A stretch of 64,000 bases of DNA from Paraglaciecola arctica (lineage in GTDB: Bacteria; Pseudomonadota; Gammaproteobacteria; Enterobacterales; Alteromonadaceae), in contig NZ_JAHKQO010000036.1 in assembly GCF_018861065.1 (NCBI RefSeq), positions 273,865 to 337,864 of the forward strand. Reading direction: 5' to 3'. The notes beneath the pieces are model-generated. The model made no database searches. It saw only the letters and a program-made list of their open reading frames with translations, and had not been told where the DNA came from. Position numbers and translations under genes: made by a program. This document shows positions 35,743-45,312 of the stretch, piece by piece. Position 1 is the stretch's first letter; every line of letters begins with the position of its first letter.

Positions 35743-37053
35743 TTAAGCCTTCGCTGAATCTATAGGGGATTGCTTTGGTTTGACCTCAACTGGCAAGAGA
35801 ATACTGACAGTCATCCCTTTTTGTGACGAGGGATTATTTTTAATTTCTATGCTGCCACCATGTTGTTCAATAATATTGCGGCAAAAAGTCAGGCCGATAC
35901 CCTGCCCTTGCTGTTTAGTGGTAAACAAAGGGACAAATAGATTGTCTGTGTTGGCCAAACCGTGACCGTTATCAGTAATTTTGATTATTGAGTATTGGTT
36001 TTTCTCGGTTATTTTAATCGTAACTTTTGTGGCTTCAGCTTCAAACGCGTTTTTAAGCAAGTTAATAAAAACCTGTTCGATAAAAGTAGGATCGGCCCAC
36101 AACCATTGCGGTTTAGATACAAATGTCACATCTTGCTTCGAAAACAAGCCTTGCAGACGCTCAGCAAAGGTAGCGAGGTTAATGGTCTGTAAGTCCAAAT
36201 TGAGATTTTGTGATAACGAGGAGTAACGACTCACAAAGTCTTGCAAATGGTGGCAGCGCTCAGCAATTACATCCAAAGCTTGTTTCTCTCGAGGTGAATT
36301 AGATTTACTGCCTAGACTTTCTGCTAAGGACGACACTGGGGTAAGAGAGTTACGAATTTCGTGCCCCATAACACGAATAATTTGCTGCCATGCGTTCAAT
36401 TGGCTGGCGCGAATTGCAGAATCGATATTACTAAATACCAATAATTGATGACGTTCACCGCTGTCGATAAACTCACTTTGACTCACATGCCATTGCTGTT
36501 CTTTACCCGCCAAACGCCAACCTTTATCGGTGTAGGTTAAGCCCAATAATTTAGGGGAAGCAAGACGATACATTTGCCAAGGCTGACCAAATAGGCTCGA
36601 AAACGCAGCATTGGCATAGGACAGTTTCTGTTTTTGATTAAACACCAACATAGGTGTATCAAGTTGGTCAATCAATTGATACAAGAGTAACGCATGTTGA
36701 TCATACTGTGATTTGTGAGTCTGCATTTGTTCGCTTAGTAGCGTTAACTCATTGTGTAATTGCGCGGTGACACCTTCGTTAAATTCGGATTTAGCATACT
36801 GATTATAGTCTTCGACTTTTACCGCTTCGATATGCAATAAGGCACGTTCAAAAGACGACATCACTCTATTCTTAAAACGTATTACCACCACCAAAAAAAA
36901 CAAACAGGCAACAACTAAGGACAAACCGATATTCCACGCCTGCCAATCTGCAGCAACTAAAATCCACGCAAGTGCCAATATAAACAGTATTGAAAAACAG
37001 CCCGAAACCCAGAGTATATAGGCACTTAAACTTTTACTTTTGAAGATCGGCAT
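35743..37053 (-). CDS. NtrY-like sensor histidine kinase
   Basis: This is a 436-residue kinase with two N-terminal helices (about 10-30 and 35-58), a PAS-like region (about 125-215), a HisKA box with VMGHEIRNSLTPVSSL, and an ATPase domain with FINLLKNAFEAEA, DNGHGL and GQGIGLTFC. It would phosphorylate the NtrC-type regulator whose gene overlaps its start by 20 bases. The N-terminal layout and the PAS domain resemble NtrY. It probably senses the envelope or substrate state that calls for the ABC exporter. Confidence 0.9.
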   Translation of the reverse strand: MPIFKSKSLSAYILWVSGCFSILFILALAWILVAADWQAWNIGLSLVVACLFFLVVVIRFKNRVMSSFERALLHIEAVKVEDYNQYAKSEFNEGVTAQLHNELTLLSEQMQTHKSQYDQHALLLYQLIDQLDTPMLVFNQKQKLSYANAAFSSLFGQPWQMYRLASPKLLGLTYTDKGWRLAGKEQQWHVSQSEFIDSGERHQLLVFSNIDSAIRASQLNAWQQIIRVMGHEIRNSLTPVSSLAESLGSKSNSPREKQALDVIAERCHHLQDFVSRYSSLSQNLNLDLQTINLATFAERLQGLFSKQDVTFVSKPQWLWADPTFIEQVFINLLKNAFEAEATKVTIKITEKNQYSIIKITDNGHGLANTDNLFVPLFTTKQQGQGIGLTFCRNIIEQHGGSIEIKNNPSSQKGMTVSILLPVEVKPKQSPIDSAKA

Positions 37054-38419
37054 ATTTTTCCAATCTTCGGTACAGTGACGATTTTGTTAAACCCAGCAAC
37101 TTCGCGGCCTTAGGCACATGTTGATCTTCAAGGTTTAGTGCTTGGGAAATAAGTTGTTTTTCGGCGTCTTCTAAGGTCATCATAGGTAATTGGCTATCTG
37201 CTGATGCCTCTTCTTGACTCGGTTTAAGATTGAGATCTCTTACAGTCAACCGCTCATTTCGACATAACAATACCGCACGCTCCATCAAATGACTGAGCTC
37301 ACGTATATTTCCGGGCCAGTGGTAATCCTGTAGCGCGGCCTTAGCGTCGTCGCTAAGTGTGATATTGGGTTTAGCGTACTTTTTACAGTACAGCTTTATG
37401 AAATATTCAGACAAAGGCGCAATATCTAACGTTCGCTCTTTAAGTGATGGCACCCTAAATTCAATAGTGTTGATTCGATAGAATAAATCTTCACGAAATA
37501 ACTCGTTGTCTATTAACTCTTTAAAATTGCCGTTGGTCGCACTAATCAAACGAATTGACGTGAACTGAGTTTGACTGGCACCTAACACTTCATATTCACC
37601 GGTTTCCAATACCCTGAGTAACTTTGACTGTTGGGTCAGAGGAATATTGGCAATTTCATCTAGAAATAATGTGCCATTTTTGGCTAACTCGAAACGACCA
37701 ATGCGGTTAGACTTCGCATCAGTAAACGCTCCTTTGGTATGCCCGAACATTTCACTTTCAAATAGTGTCTCTGAAATAGCCCCCATGTTTACCGCAATAA
37801 AAGGCCCATTACTCACCTGAGATTGTTGATGAATATAACTGGCCAACTGGCTTTTTCCGGTACCGTTATCACCAGTAAGCAATATCGCCACATTGGCGCT
37901 CGCGACACTACTAATTTGTTGCATCAATTCATGCATACAAGGAGAGCGCCACTGGTAATCACCCTTTTCTATTTCGGTATTATCAAGTCGTTGTTGCAGC
38001 TTTTGATTTTGTTTTTTGAGGCCACTTACTTTGATTTGTTGTGCGACCACTTGTAACAACCTTTGGTTTTTCCAAGGCTTTTCGAGAAAGTCTCCCGCCC
38101 CCAATTGCATTGCTTTGACCGCAAGCTCAACATTAGACCAAGCGGTCATCGCGACGGCAGGAATTCCCAAGTCAGCCTTATTAAGCCACGCCAACAACTC
38201 CAACCCTTCCTCTCCCGATGTAGTATCGCGAGAATAATTCATATCGAGTAGCACTAAGTCAATCTGCTGTTGTTTGATTAACTCTTTTGCCATAGCAGGA
38301 CTTTCTGCTTCTGTGACTTGATAATGGTTATCCTCAAGAACGAAGCGCGCACTAATGCGAACGTCAACTCTGTCATCAACCACTAATACATTGGGTTTAT
38401 TGGAACCTACTGTAGGCAT
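37034..38419 (-). CDS. NtrC-family sigma-54-dependent response regulator
   Basis: This is a 461-residue activator: a receiver (about 8-125, with DRVDV and LVLLDMN), a sigma-54 AAA+ domain (about 165-390; Walker A LTGDNGTGKSQLASYIHQ, sigma-54 contact loop GAFTDA, Walker B-like NGTLFLDEIAN) and a Fis-type helix-turn-helix near the end (KAAKLLGLTKSSLYRRL). The loop is GAFTDA instead of the usual GAFTGA. The gene overlaps the kinase start by 20 bases. AAGGGCG precedes the ATG. It is the likely activator of the candidate sigma-54 promoter in front of the ABC exporter. Confidence 0.93.
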   Translation of the reverse strand: MPTVGSNKPNVLVVDDRVDVRISARFVLEDNHYQVTEAESPAMAKELIKQQQIDLVLLDMNYSRDTTSGEEGLELLAWLNKADLGIPAVAMTAWSNVELAVKAMQLGAGDFLEKPWKNQRLLQVVAQQIKVSGLKKQNQKLQQRLDNTEIEKGDYQWRSPCMHELMQQISSVASANVAILLTGDNGTGKSQLASYIHQQSQVSNGPFIAVNMGAISETLFESEMFGHTKGAFTDAKSNRIGRFELAKNGTLFLDEIANIPLTQQSKLLRVLETGEYEVLGASQTQFTSIRLISATNGNFKELIDNELFREDLFYRINTIEFRVPSLKERTLDIAPLSEYFIKLYCKKYAKPNITLSDDAKAALQDYHWPGNIRELSHLMERAVLLCRNERLTVRDLNLKPSQEEASADSQLPMMTLEDAEKQLISQALNLEDQHVPKAAKLLGLTKSSLYRRLEKYADLQK

Positions 38420-38494
38420 TTTTCGCCCTTTTTATTTTAAGCGTTATAATATTTTCAACAAATCATACAGAATGTGCATCAATAAATATAAGGC

Positions 38495-39898
38495 TTAGTG
38501 GTTTAGATTAATCGGTTGGCTTTCTTTGAAAAACAACCCCAACCAAGTATTGTGGCTTTTGCTTCTGAGACTTAACACTAAGACGGTTAATAACAAGGCC
38601 AGAAATTCTGTACTTGCTGCGGCATACCAAATTCCCCATTCGGCAAAGAAAAACGGCAGTATAAAAATCAATGGCAAAGAAAACGCGTAAGTTTTCATAA
38701 TACCCAAAACTCCCGCACGCTTAGCATCACCTATAGCTTGAAAAAACATACCTACCATCATCTGCGGGCCAACCACAAAAAGCGCTAGCGTTATAAAAGG
38801 TAAAATGCGCTCTACTTCGTTAATGACCCTTTGGTCACTCACAAACAATGCACCTAATTCTTCCTTAAACACAAAGGCAATAAGCTGAAATGTAATGCAG
38901 TATATAAAAGAACTACCCAAAGCAATTTTAATGCTCTCGTTGACTCGACCTAATGCGTTGGCTCCAAAGTTGTTACCCACAATAGCCTGAAACGCCATAC
39001 TCAAACCTAACAACGGCAAATAGATAAAGGTCATCAATCGAGTGACAATGCCATAAGCGCCAACAGTAGTGTTGTAATTTGCGGCGTCCCAAGTTTGTAA
39101 GTTATACAAGATGGCACCTGAGGACAAAGCGAGACCAATATAGTTTAAACTCGAGGGCGCCCCCAATGACAAAAAGCTTAACCAGTGCCTCCGCGATTTA
39201 GAAAAACGTAGTACCTGAAGCCCAAGATCACTGTTGCTGTATTTACGATACACAAAAATAATCAACAACGAACTGCCTTGCGCCAATACTGTGCCGTATG
39301 CCGAGCCTTGCACTCCCCAATTTAAATTCACAATCAGCAGATAGTTAAAAATCCCGTTTAGAACTACCGATAAAAGAGAAATAAACGCCATGAAAGACAC
39401 GTTACCTTCACAACGTAGGCTGTCGCTATTTATTGCCAATATAAAAACCAAAGGAGAAAAAAACACCAAAATGGAAATATAGCTGTAGCTCATTTGCGCA
39501 ATCAGGCTTGAACCATTACTGACCGACGCCACTAATGCGTGTCCTCCCAGCACAAACATCACGATCAATAACAAACACACCACTAAAGACAAAGTAATTG
39601 CCTGCGAAAAGGTTTGCACCGATTCAGAGCGATCGCCTGCCCCTAGTTGCCTAGCCATCAAACTAGCGAAGCCGTTTGAGACTAAAGTAGACATAGCAAC
39701 AATCATAATAAATGCAGGGAACATTGAGGTGACCGCGGTTAATGCATCTGCCCCCACAAACACCCCAAGAAAGTAGGCATCCACCAGCGAAAACGAACCA
39801 TTAACCAACATAATGAGAATAATAGGTGCAGCCGTTTTCAAAAACACTAAAGGTAAAGGCGCACTCAAATACGCATTAGTTTCGGAGGCAGCTGTCAT
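38495..39898 (-). CDS. MATE-family efflux transporter
   Basis: This is a 467-residue protein with twelve transmembrane helices in two similar halves. It has MATE family marks such as AIGDAKRAGVLG in the second half and the first-helix stretch IILIMLVNGSFSLVDAYFLG. Such proteins export drugs or metabolites with Na+ or H+ coupling at the inner membrane. It overlaps the DUF2239 gene by four bases (ATGA) and is probably its operon partner. Confidence 0.92.
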   Translation of the reverse strand: MTAASETNAYLSAPLPLVFLKTAAPIILIMLVNGSFSLVDAYFLGVFVGADALTAVTSMFPAFIMIVAMSTLVSNGFASLMARQLGAGDRSESVQTFSQAITLSLVVCLLLIVMFVLGGHALVASVSNGSSLIAQMSYSYISILVFFSPLVFILAINSDSLRCEGNVSFMAFISLLSVVLNGIFNYLLIVNLNWGVQGSAYGTVLAQGSSLLIIFVYRKYSNSDLGLQVLRFSKSRRHWLSFLSLGAPSSLNYIGLALSSGAILYNLQTWDAANYNTTVGAYGIVTRLMTFIYLPLLGLSMAFQAIVGNNFGANALGRVNESIKIALGSSFIYCITFQLIAFVFKEELGALFVSDQRVINEVERILPFITLALFVVGPQMMVGMFFQAIGDAKRAGVLGIMKTYAFSLPLIFILPFFFAEWGIWYAAASTEFLALLLTVLVLSLRSKSHNTWLGLFFKESQPINLNH

Positions 39899-40464
39899 GA
39901 GGAAGTCACACCACTGTGTAAATCTGATATTTCCATAAATTTAGCCATGACAAAATCTTTAATGTCAGCCGGCCAAGATTCAATCGCCGCCTCAAAGCTC
40001 ACCTTACTATTGCGATATAACGCTCTACTTGCTTCTTCAAAACCCGGTTCATCCCCTAAAAAGGCCAGAGTAAACTTATCCAATTGCTGTTGTTTAGCAC
40101 AGATTAAGTCTTCAGTTGATGGATTCTTTTGGGCCTCATCAACCAAGCGCCGTATCGCCGCCGAAGCCCCTCCTTTTTGAGTAGATAGCCATTCCCAGTG
40201 ACGCGGCAATAAAGTGACTTCTTTAGCCTTAACACCCAGCTTTGGGCGTCCACGCTTTTGGCTAGTGGAATTGTCAGTAGTCATATTGGCGAGCACAGTT
40301 TGAGCGTCACCATGCCAACTGAAGTCGATTCTCTTACAGCTTTTTTCTTCGAACACTATGGGTTCGAGATTGTTACCCACTATTTTTACTTGTTTTACAA
40401 TTTCTTCAAGGGTACCTCGAGCCACCACCGCTTTATCATAAATAGCCAAATATTGATTGTTCAT
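39895..40464 (-). CDS. DUF2239 family protein
   Basis: This is a 189-residue cytoplasmic protein. The central GRPKLGVKAKEVTLLPRHW and the following WLSTQKGGASAAIRRLVDEA are the DUF2239 hallmark; the GRPK element looks AT-hook-like and the following helices could bind DNA. No function is established. It heads an operon with the MATE exporter (four-base overlap), and three related sites lie just upstream (40511-40602). That makes autoregulation by DUF2239 an attractive hypothesis. Confidence 0.85.
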   Translation of the reverse strand: MNNQYLAIYDKAVVARGTLEEIVKQVKIVGNNLEPIVFEEKSCKRIDFSWHGDAQTVLANMTTDNSTSQKRGRPKLGVKAKEVTLLPRHWEWLSTQKGGASAAIRRLVDEAQKNPSTEDLICAKQQQLDKFTLAFLGDEPGFEEASRALYRNSKVSFEAAIESWPADIKDFVMAKFMEISDLHSGVTSS

Positions 40465-40510
40465 TGCATTTTCCTATTCTTTACACAACCTAATTACATA
40501 ACTTACCGGA

Positions 40511-40602
40511 CAATAATACCCAGATAAAATTAAAAATCAATATTACCCAGATAAAAATAATTAACCTCTGTATAAAATTATCTTTTATGCAGCCAGACAA
40601 AA
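40511..40602. promoter_or_regulatory. Repeated 19-base sites upstream of DUF2239-MATE operon
   Basis: CAATAATACCCAGATAAAA (40511-40529) and CAATATTACCCAGATAAAA (40538-40556) match at 18 of 19 positions, 27 bases apart. A third, weaker copy AGCCAGACAAAA lies at 40591-40602. Same-orientation repeats at this place suggest cooperative binding of a regulator between DUF2239 and the divergent wax ester synthase gene. Confidence 0.6.
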
Positions 40603-40662
40603 ATAGGTTATGGTGAAGTTAAGTTGCGATAATCGAGTTTTTAACTTCTTTAAGGAAATGCA

Positions 40663-42144
40663 ATGGATCACCTCAGCGGCTTAGATGCAGCCTTTTTACA
40701 CTTGGAATCACCAGAAACCCCGATGCATATTGGCGGCCTAAGCATTATGGAATTACCTCCAGAGTATACGGGTGATTTTATGGATGATGTGCGTAATCAT
40801 ATTCAAAACAGAATGCACATGGCCCCTATTTTTCAACGAAAACTAATCAATATGCCATTTGATATCGCCAATCCAATTTGGGTGATGGATGAGTCTATTG
40901 ATATTGATTACCACATTCGTCACGTGATAGTTCCGCCACCAGCAACACGGGTTAACGTGGATAAACTAGTGGCTCGATTACACTCTAGCCTCTTAGATCG
41001 CAGTCGACCTTTGTGGGAAATGCATATTCTTGATGGTTTGCCCGTGCCTGAAGAATTACCTAAGGGCACTCGTTATGTGGGTCTCTATTCCAAAATGCAC
41101 CATGCCGCACTCGATGGTATGGGAGGCCAAGTGTTAATGGAAGCCATAATGGACGTGTCAGCGGTACCTCGTGCCGCGAATAAACGCAAACGCCGCAGAG
41201 AATCGATTCGCGGCGACCACTATGGCATTGCCGAGCTCACTGCGTCAGGAGTTATGCACAATGTTAGTCAATCTATCAAGTTAACCAAAAATCTACCTAA
41301 GCTAACTCTTAAAGCTTTTGATATGTTGAAACCTGCAAAAGCCCCAGATGGAGATAGCAGTGAACGTTTAAACTGGTTTGCTCCAAAAACCCCACTTAAT
41401 GCAACTATTACCAATCAACGTAGTTTCGCGCGTTTTTCCATTCCTTACGCCGACGTTAAGAAAGTCGCTAAACTCAACGGTGTTAGCTTAAACGATGTCG
41501 TTATGTCTATTTCGGGAGAAGGCATGTTGCGTTATTTTGCGGACGAGGTTTTTGTTCCAATTGAACCTTTATTAGCCGCAATTCCGGTCAGTGTCAGACC
41601 CGAAGGCAATACCGAGTTGAGTAACCAAGTTTCGATAGCGCGTATGAGCCTAGCCACTAATATTGAAGATCCGCTTGAGAGGCTTCAGGCAATCAAAGCC
41701 TCATCAAATCATACTAAGTCACTGATGTCTGATGTAAAGGCTATCATGCCAACGGATTTCCCATCAATTGGTGCGCCTTGGTTAATGAGCAGTCTCGCTT
41801 CAACACTGACAAGAACACGAGTTGTCAATGCTGTACCACCTTTTGCTAACGTTCTAATATCCAATGTGCCTGGTCCAAACATAACGCTATATTTTGCAGG
41901 TGCGAAACAAATTAGTACCTACCCAGTTTCCATTCCGTATCATGGAATGGGATTGAACATCACTTTGCAGAGTTACAACGGTTGGCTCGACTTTGGTTTA
42001 ATTTCTTGTCAAAAATTGATGCCAGATATACACGAGTTAGCGCAACATATGAAAGATGCACTGCAAGAATTGCTCGCTATAAGTGAAAAAACCTTCGCCG
42101 CGCCCCTTTCTGAAAAAGAGGCTGAAGCCACAACTAATCAATAA
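40663..42144 (+). CDS. Wax ester synthase / diacylglycerol acyltransferase
   Basis: This 493-residue WS/DGAT enzyme uses acyl-CoA to make wax esters or triacylglycerol for storage. The N-terminus [20 protein letters not shown], the catalytic HHxxxDG in [11 protein letters not shown] (His146, His147, Asp151) and the C-terminal [11 protein letters not shown] are family marks. AAGGAAA precedes the ATG. Its last 11 bases overlap the end of the convergent hybrid kinase gene. It is divergent from the DUF2239-MATE operon and may share its regulatory sites. Confidence 0.93.
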   Translation: MDHLSGLDAAFLHLESPETPMHIGGLSIMELPPEYTGDFMDDVRNHIQNRMHMAPIFQRKLINMPFDIANPIWVMDESIDIDYHIRHVIVPPPATRVNVDKLVARLHSSLLDRSRPLWEMHILDGLPVPEELPKGTRYVGLYSKMHHAALDGMGGQVLMEAIMDVSAVPRAANKRKRRRESIRGDHYGIAELTASGVMHNVSQSIKLTKNLPKLTLKAFDMLKPAKAPDGDSSERLNWFAPKTPLNATITNQRSFARFSIPYADVKKVAKLNGVSLNDVVMSISGEGMLRYFADEVFVPIEPLLAAIPVSVRPEGNTELSNQVSIARMSLATNIEDPLERLQAIKASSNHTKSLMSDVKAIMPTDFPSIGAPWLMSSLASTLTRTRVVNAVPPFANVLISNVPGPNITLYFAGAKQISTYPVSIPYHGMGLNITLQSYNGWLDFGLISCQKLMPDIHELAQHMKDALQELLAISEKTFAAPLSEKEAEATTNQ

Positions 42145-44818
42145 AGGGCGCCATAGTTGCCAACAAAGCGTCAATATCGACTGGTTTGCCACTATGGGCG
42201 TTCATTCCAACTGCTAAGTAACTGGTTACATCTTTTTCAAGTACGTTGGCTGATAAAGCAATGATAGGAAGTTGTGAAATTTTTGGATTATCGTGAGCCC
42301 GAATAATTTTGGTTGCCTGTATTCCGTCCATTTCAGGCATATGAATGTCCATCAATATGATGTGGAAGTCATTGGGTTGATTTAGTAAATCAACGGCTTC
42401 TTTACCATGGTGTGCAATAGTGACCTTAGCCCCTTTTTCTTCCAGTAAATGACTGATAACCACTTGATTGATTTCATTATCTTCAACGACCAACACCTGC
42501 ACATTTGTTAAATTGACATCTTGCTGGACAGCCGGTTTTAACACCTGTGGTTGTTGAATACATAACTGGATAGTCTCGTACAATTTGTCAGAGGGGCAAG
42601 GTTTACTCAATACATAATCTACATTTAGCTGTGCTTTGGAGTTTTCAATTATTGAGGTTTCGTATGCCGAAATAATGATAATTTTAGGTGGTGCGAGTAA
42701 CTCTAGCTTTTTTACTGCTTTTAGAAAACTAGCGCCGTCCATAATTGGCATAGTCCAGTCTGTCACTAGAACTTTTATATCATAGTTTTTATTTTGTAAG
42801 GCTAGTAACCCTTCCTCAGCAGTGAGCACAGCAATAGGCCTTACTCCAATTTTAATGAAAAAATCAGACAGCACTTCTAAGGCAATAGGATTGTCATCAA
42901 CAATAAGAATATCAACATTACCTGGGATATAATCTTGTTTGCCAATAGTCGTCAGTACATTTTTATTCAAGCGCAAATGCATGGAAGCAGTAAAAGTACT
43001 GCCCACATCTTTACGACTGGTCACCTTAATATCACCACCCATGGTATGACAAAGCTTTTGACTGATGGCCAGACCTAAACCTGTGCCTCCATATTTACGG
43101 GTAGTAGAAGTATCGGCTTGGCTAAATTTGCTAAATAAATTTTTGAGATCAGTGTCTTCCATGCCCACACCAGTATCAGTTACTTTAAACTGCACCTCAA
43201 CTTCTCGTTCGGAACCTCCTTCCTTTACCATTGAAATAACAACTTCTACCTCACCCGATTCTGTAAACTTGAAGGCGTTACCGCATAGATTAATTAATAC
43301 TTGATTGATTCGAAAAACGTCACCCATTAAATCCGGATAAAACTCACCGTCAACCCTGATATTAAAGCTAATCCCACTAGCTTTAGCTTGTTCATCAAAA
43401 GACACTTTAAGATTATCTATCACACTATAAATAGAAAACGCTTTTTGCTCTAAGGTGATATTGCCAGAGTCAATCTTGGAGAAATTTAGAATATCGTTGA
43501 TTACCGTTAACAGATGTTTACCAGAAAAGGTTAGTTTTCCTAAATATTCCCGCTGCTGGTTATCCAACTTAGTTTGTTTTAATAATCCGGCTAAACCAAT
43601 CACTCCATTTAAGGGAGTGCGTATCTCATGACTCATATTTGCCAAAAATTCAGATTTAGCGTTTTCAGATACCTTCGCTTCTTGCACTGCTTTAGCTAGC
43701 TGTTTGTTTTTACTTATCAACTGATTTTTTTGTTTGACCAATTCAAACGTTTTACGAGTCACCTCTTTAGTCAAATTGCTATGAATCGACAATAACGAAT
43801 AAGTGATAAAGGTTAACGCCAAGGTTAGTAAAAGCCCGGCAACAAAAAGTGGGAGTAACAAACTGTCTGGATTTTCTAGGTTTTGGTCAAGTGGGGAAAT
43901 GGTGAGTTCAAAACGATTGTTTATTAATTGAATAGGAAAAGTGAAACTGATTGTGGAAAGACTGATACCCACCGAGTCTCGCAAATGATTCTGCGGGTAA
44001 CGATAGAATTTATTACGTTGATCTTTCAACAAAAAGCTAAAATTATCGACTTGTGTGTCAGTGATAATTTTCCTAAACAAAGTTGAAATATATTGACTGG
44101 ATACAATTAAACCAGTGGTTTTTACTGTGTCTACGTCTTGTGTTTTTTTGGTTAAAATGGGATGTATATAAAGAATAAATGGCTCGGCAATAATACCTGG
44201 TATTGGTTTAGCAAAGTTCGAAATTACAGGTTGTTGATTTTCCATTACAGGATAGATTAGCGGACCCACAGGCGATTTTGGTACTAGATTTCTGCCAATA
44301 AAGTTTTCGCCTTTAAACTCAGGATAGGTGTAACTCAAAATTGAATAATGCCCATCTACTGGCGTTGCCTGAGACAACTGGTTTGCAGCCGAATAATCAA
44401 AAATATCAAATTCGCTATATCGCGGAGCTGGATCCTCTCTGAATTTAGTTATGATGTTGTTGATTTTATCTTCAGGTATTCGAAATATGGTGGATATTCG
44501 CCTACCTTCTGGAAACTCTTGGAAAACTCGCGTTACAAACTCAGAAAACTCTACGGAATTGACCCAATTGGAAGAAGCGAAAAGATTTGTCACAGAAGAC
44601 ACTTGTAAGAAAGAACGATTAAATTCCGATTCAATATCTTTTGCAAATATTTTTGCTCGGTGTTGATAGGTATCTAAGGTGGCATTTCTTTCTTTAGCTA
44701 ACCCCGATAAATACATGAGTACCGAGCACAGAGTACCAACAACCAATACTATCCACGGGTAATATTGGGTTCTACTAAATATCAAACTTTTTATTTTTGT
44801 TTTTATTATATTTTTCAT
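42134..44818 (-). CDS. CHASE-domain hybrid sensor kinase with two receivers
   Basis: The protein has 894 residues: helix 1 (about 18-38), a periplasmic CHASE domain (about 45-310), helix 2 (about 318-345), a coiled coil, HisKA ([19 protein letters not shown], about 395-460), ATPase domain (about 505-620 with [15 protein letters not shown] and GTGLGLAIS), receiver 1 (about 640-760; [12 protein letters not shown]) and receiver 2 (about 775-890; [12 protein letters not shown]). No HPt domain is included, so an external one may be needed for a phosphorelay. CHASE domains sense small molecules such as cytokinin-like or peptide ligands; the ligand here is unknown. No ribosome site is strong. It converges with and overlaps the wax ester synthase gene. 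Confidence 0.93.
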   Translation of the reverse strand: MKNIIKTKIKSLIFSRTQYYPWIVLVVGTLCSVLMYLSGLAKERNATLDTYQHRAKIFAKDIESEFNRSFLQVSSVTNLFASSNWVNSVEFSEFVTRVFQEFPEGRRISTIFRIPEDKINNIITKFREDPAPRYSEFDIFDYSAANQLSQATPVDGHYSILSYTYPEFKGENFIGRNLVPKSPVGPLIYPVMENQQPVISNFAKPIPGIIAEPFILYIHPILTKKTQDVDTVKTTGLIVSSQYISTLFRKIITDTQVDNFSFLLKDQRNKFYRYPQNHLRDSVGISLSTISFTFPIQLINNRFELTISPLDQNLENPDSLLLPLFVAGLLLTLALTFITYSLLSIHSNLTKEVTRKTFELVKQKNQLISKNKQLAKAVQEAKVSENAKSEFLANMSHEIRTPLNGVIGLAGLLKQTKLDNQQREYLGKLTFSGKHLLTVINDILNFSKIDSGNITLEQKAFSIYSVIDNLKVSFDEQAKASGISFNIRVDGEFYPDLMGDVFRINQVLINLCGNAFKFTESGEVEVVISMVKEGGSEREVEVQFKVTDTGVGMEDTDLKNLFSKFSQADTSTTRKYGGTGLGLAISQKLCHTMGGDIKVTSRKDVGSTFTASMHLRLNKNVLTTIGKQDYIPGNVDILIVDDNPIALEVLSDFFIKIGVRPIAVLTAEEGLLALQNKNYDIKVLVTDWTMPIMDGASFLKAVKKLELLAPPKIIIISAYETSIIENSKAQLNVDYVLSKPCPSDKLYETIQLCIQQPQVLKPAVQQDVNLTNVQVLVVEDNEINQVVISHLLEEKGAKVTIAHHGKEAVDLLNQPNDFHIILMDIHMPEMDGIQATKIIRAHDNPKISQLPIIALSANVLEKDVTSYLAVGMNAHSGKPVDIDALLATMAPFID

Positions 44819-45312
44819 ATACCAATTAAAATCTTATTTTGTCAGTCGAACCGATGAAGCCGTTCTGCCGACCGCAAAACTAAATTCATTCTGGGGAGGC
44901 TAGTCCAATGATAGGTCGTTAATTGTAATACTGCTGACCTGTTAGTTTTTAGTACCGTTTGAAGTACACCGTTGTTGCCATCTGCCGATTAAGTTTACCA
45001 AAAGAGGGCAACTAATACGCCTGAATTACAAGGATTAATCACTAATACCAACTCCTTGTCCTGTCAAAGTTTCTAAACCTCAAGAATGTATACGAAGCAA
45101 ACTGTATTTTGGATCGTTTTTAAGCCTTCGAGCTAGGATTGTCATTGCACCTTAGATAATTGCTTTTCCCGCGATCTAGACACCTTCCCGTAAATTACGC
45201 TAGATTTATTAAGTTTGGGTTAATAGAACAGAGATGTTAGTTTATAGTGATGGGAACTGGCTATTTTTTCAAACATGGATTGTACTAAATAGTTGTCATT
45301 ACTAAGTATTTT
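44819..45312. other. 494-base divergent intergenic region between two kinases
   Basis: No gene or RNA was recognised. Apart from a plausible sigma-70 promoter for the right-hand kinase (45220-45248) it shows only mixed sequence without strong repeats. Confidence 0.5.
45220..45248 (+). promoter_or_regulatory. Possible sigma-70 promoter of the Cache-PAS kinase
   Basis: TTAATA and TATAGT are separated by exactly 17 bases, 65 bases before the ATG at 45313. The -35 element is weak. Confidence 0.35.
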
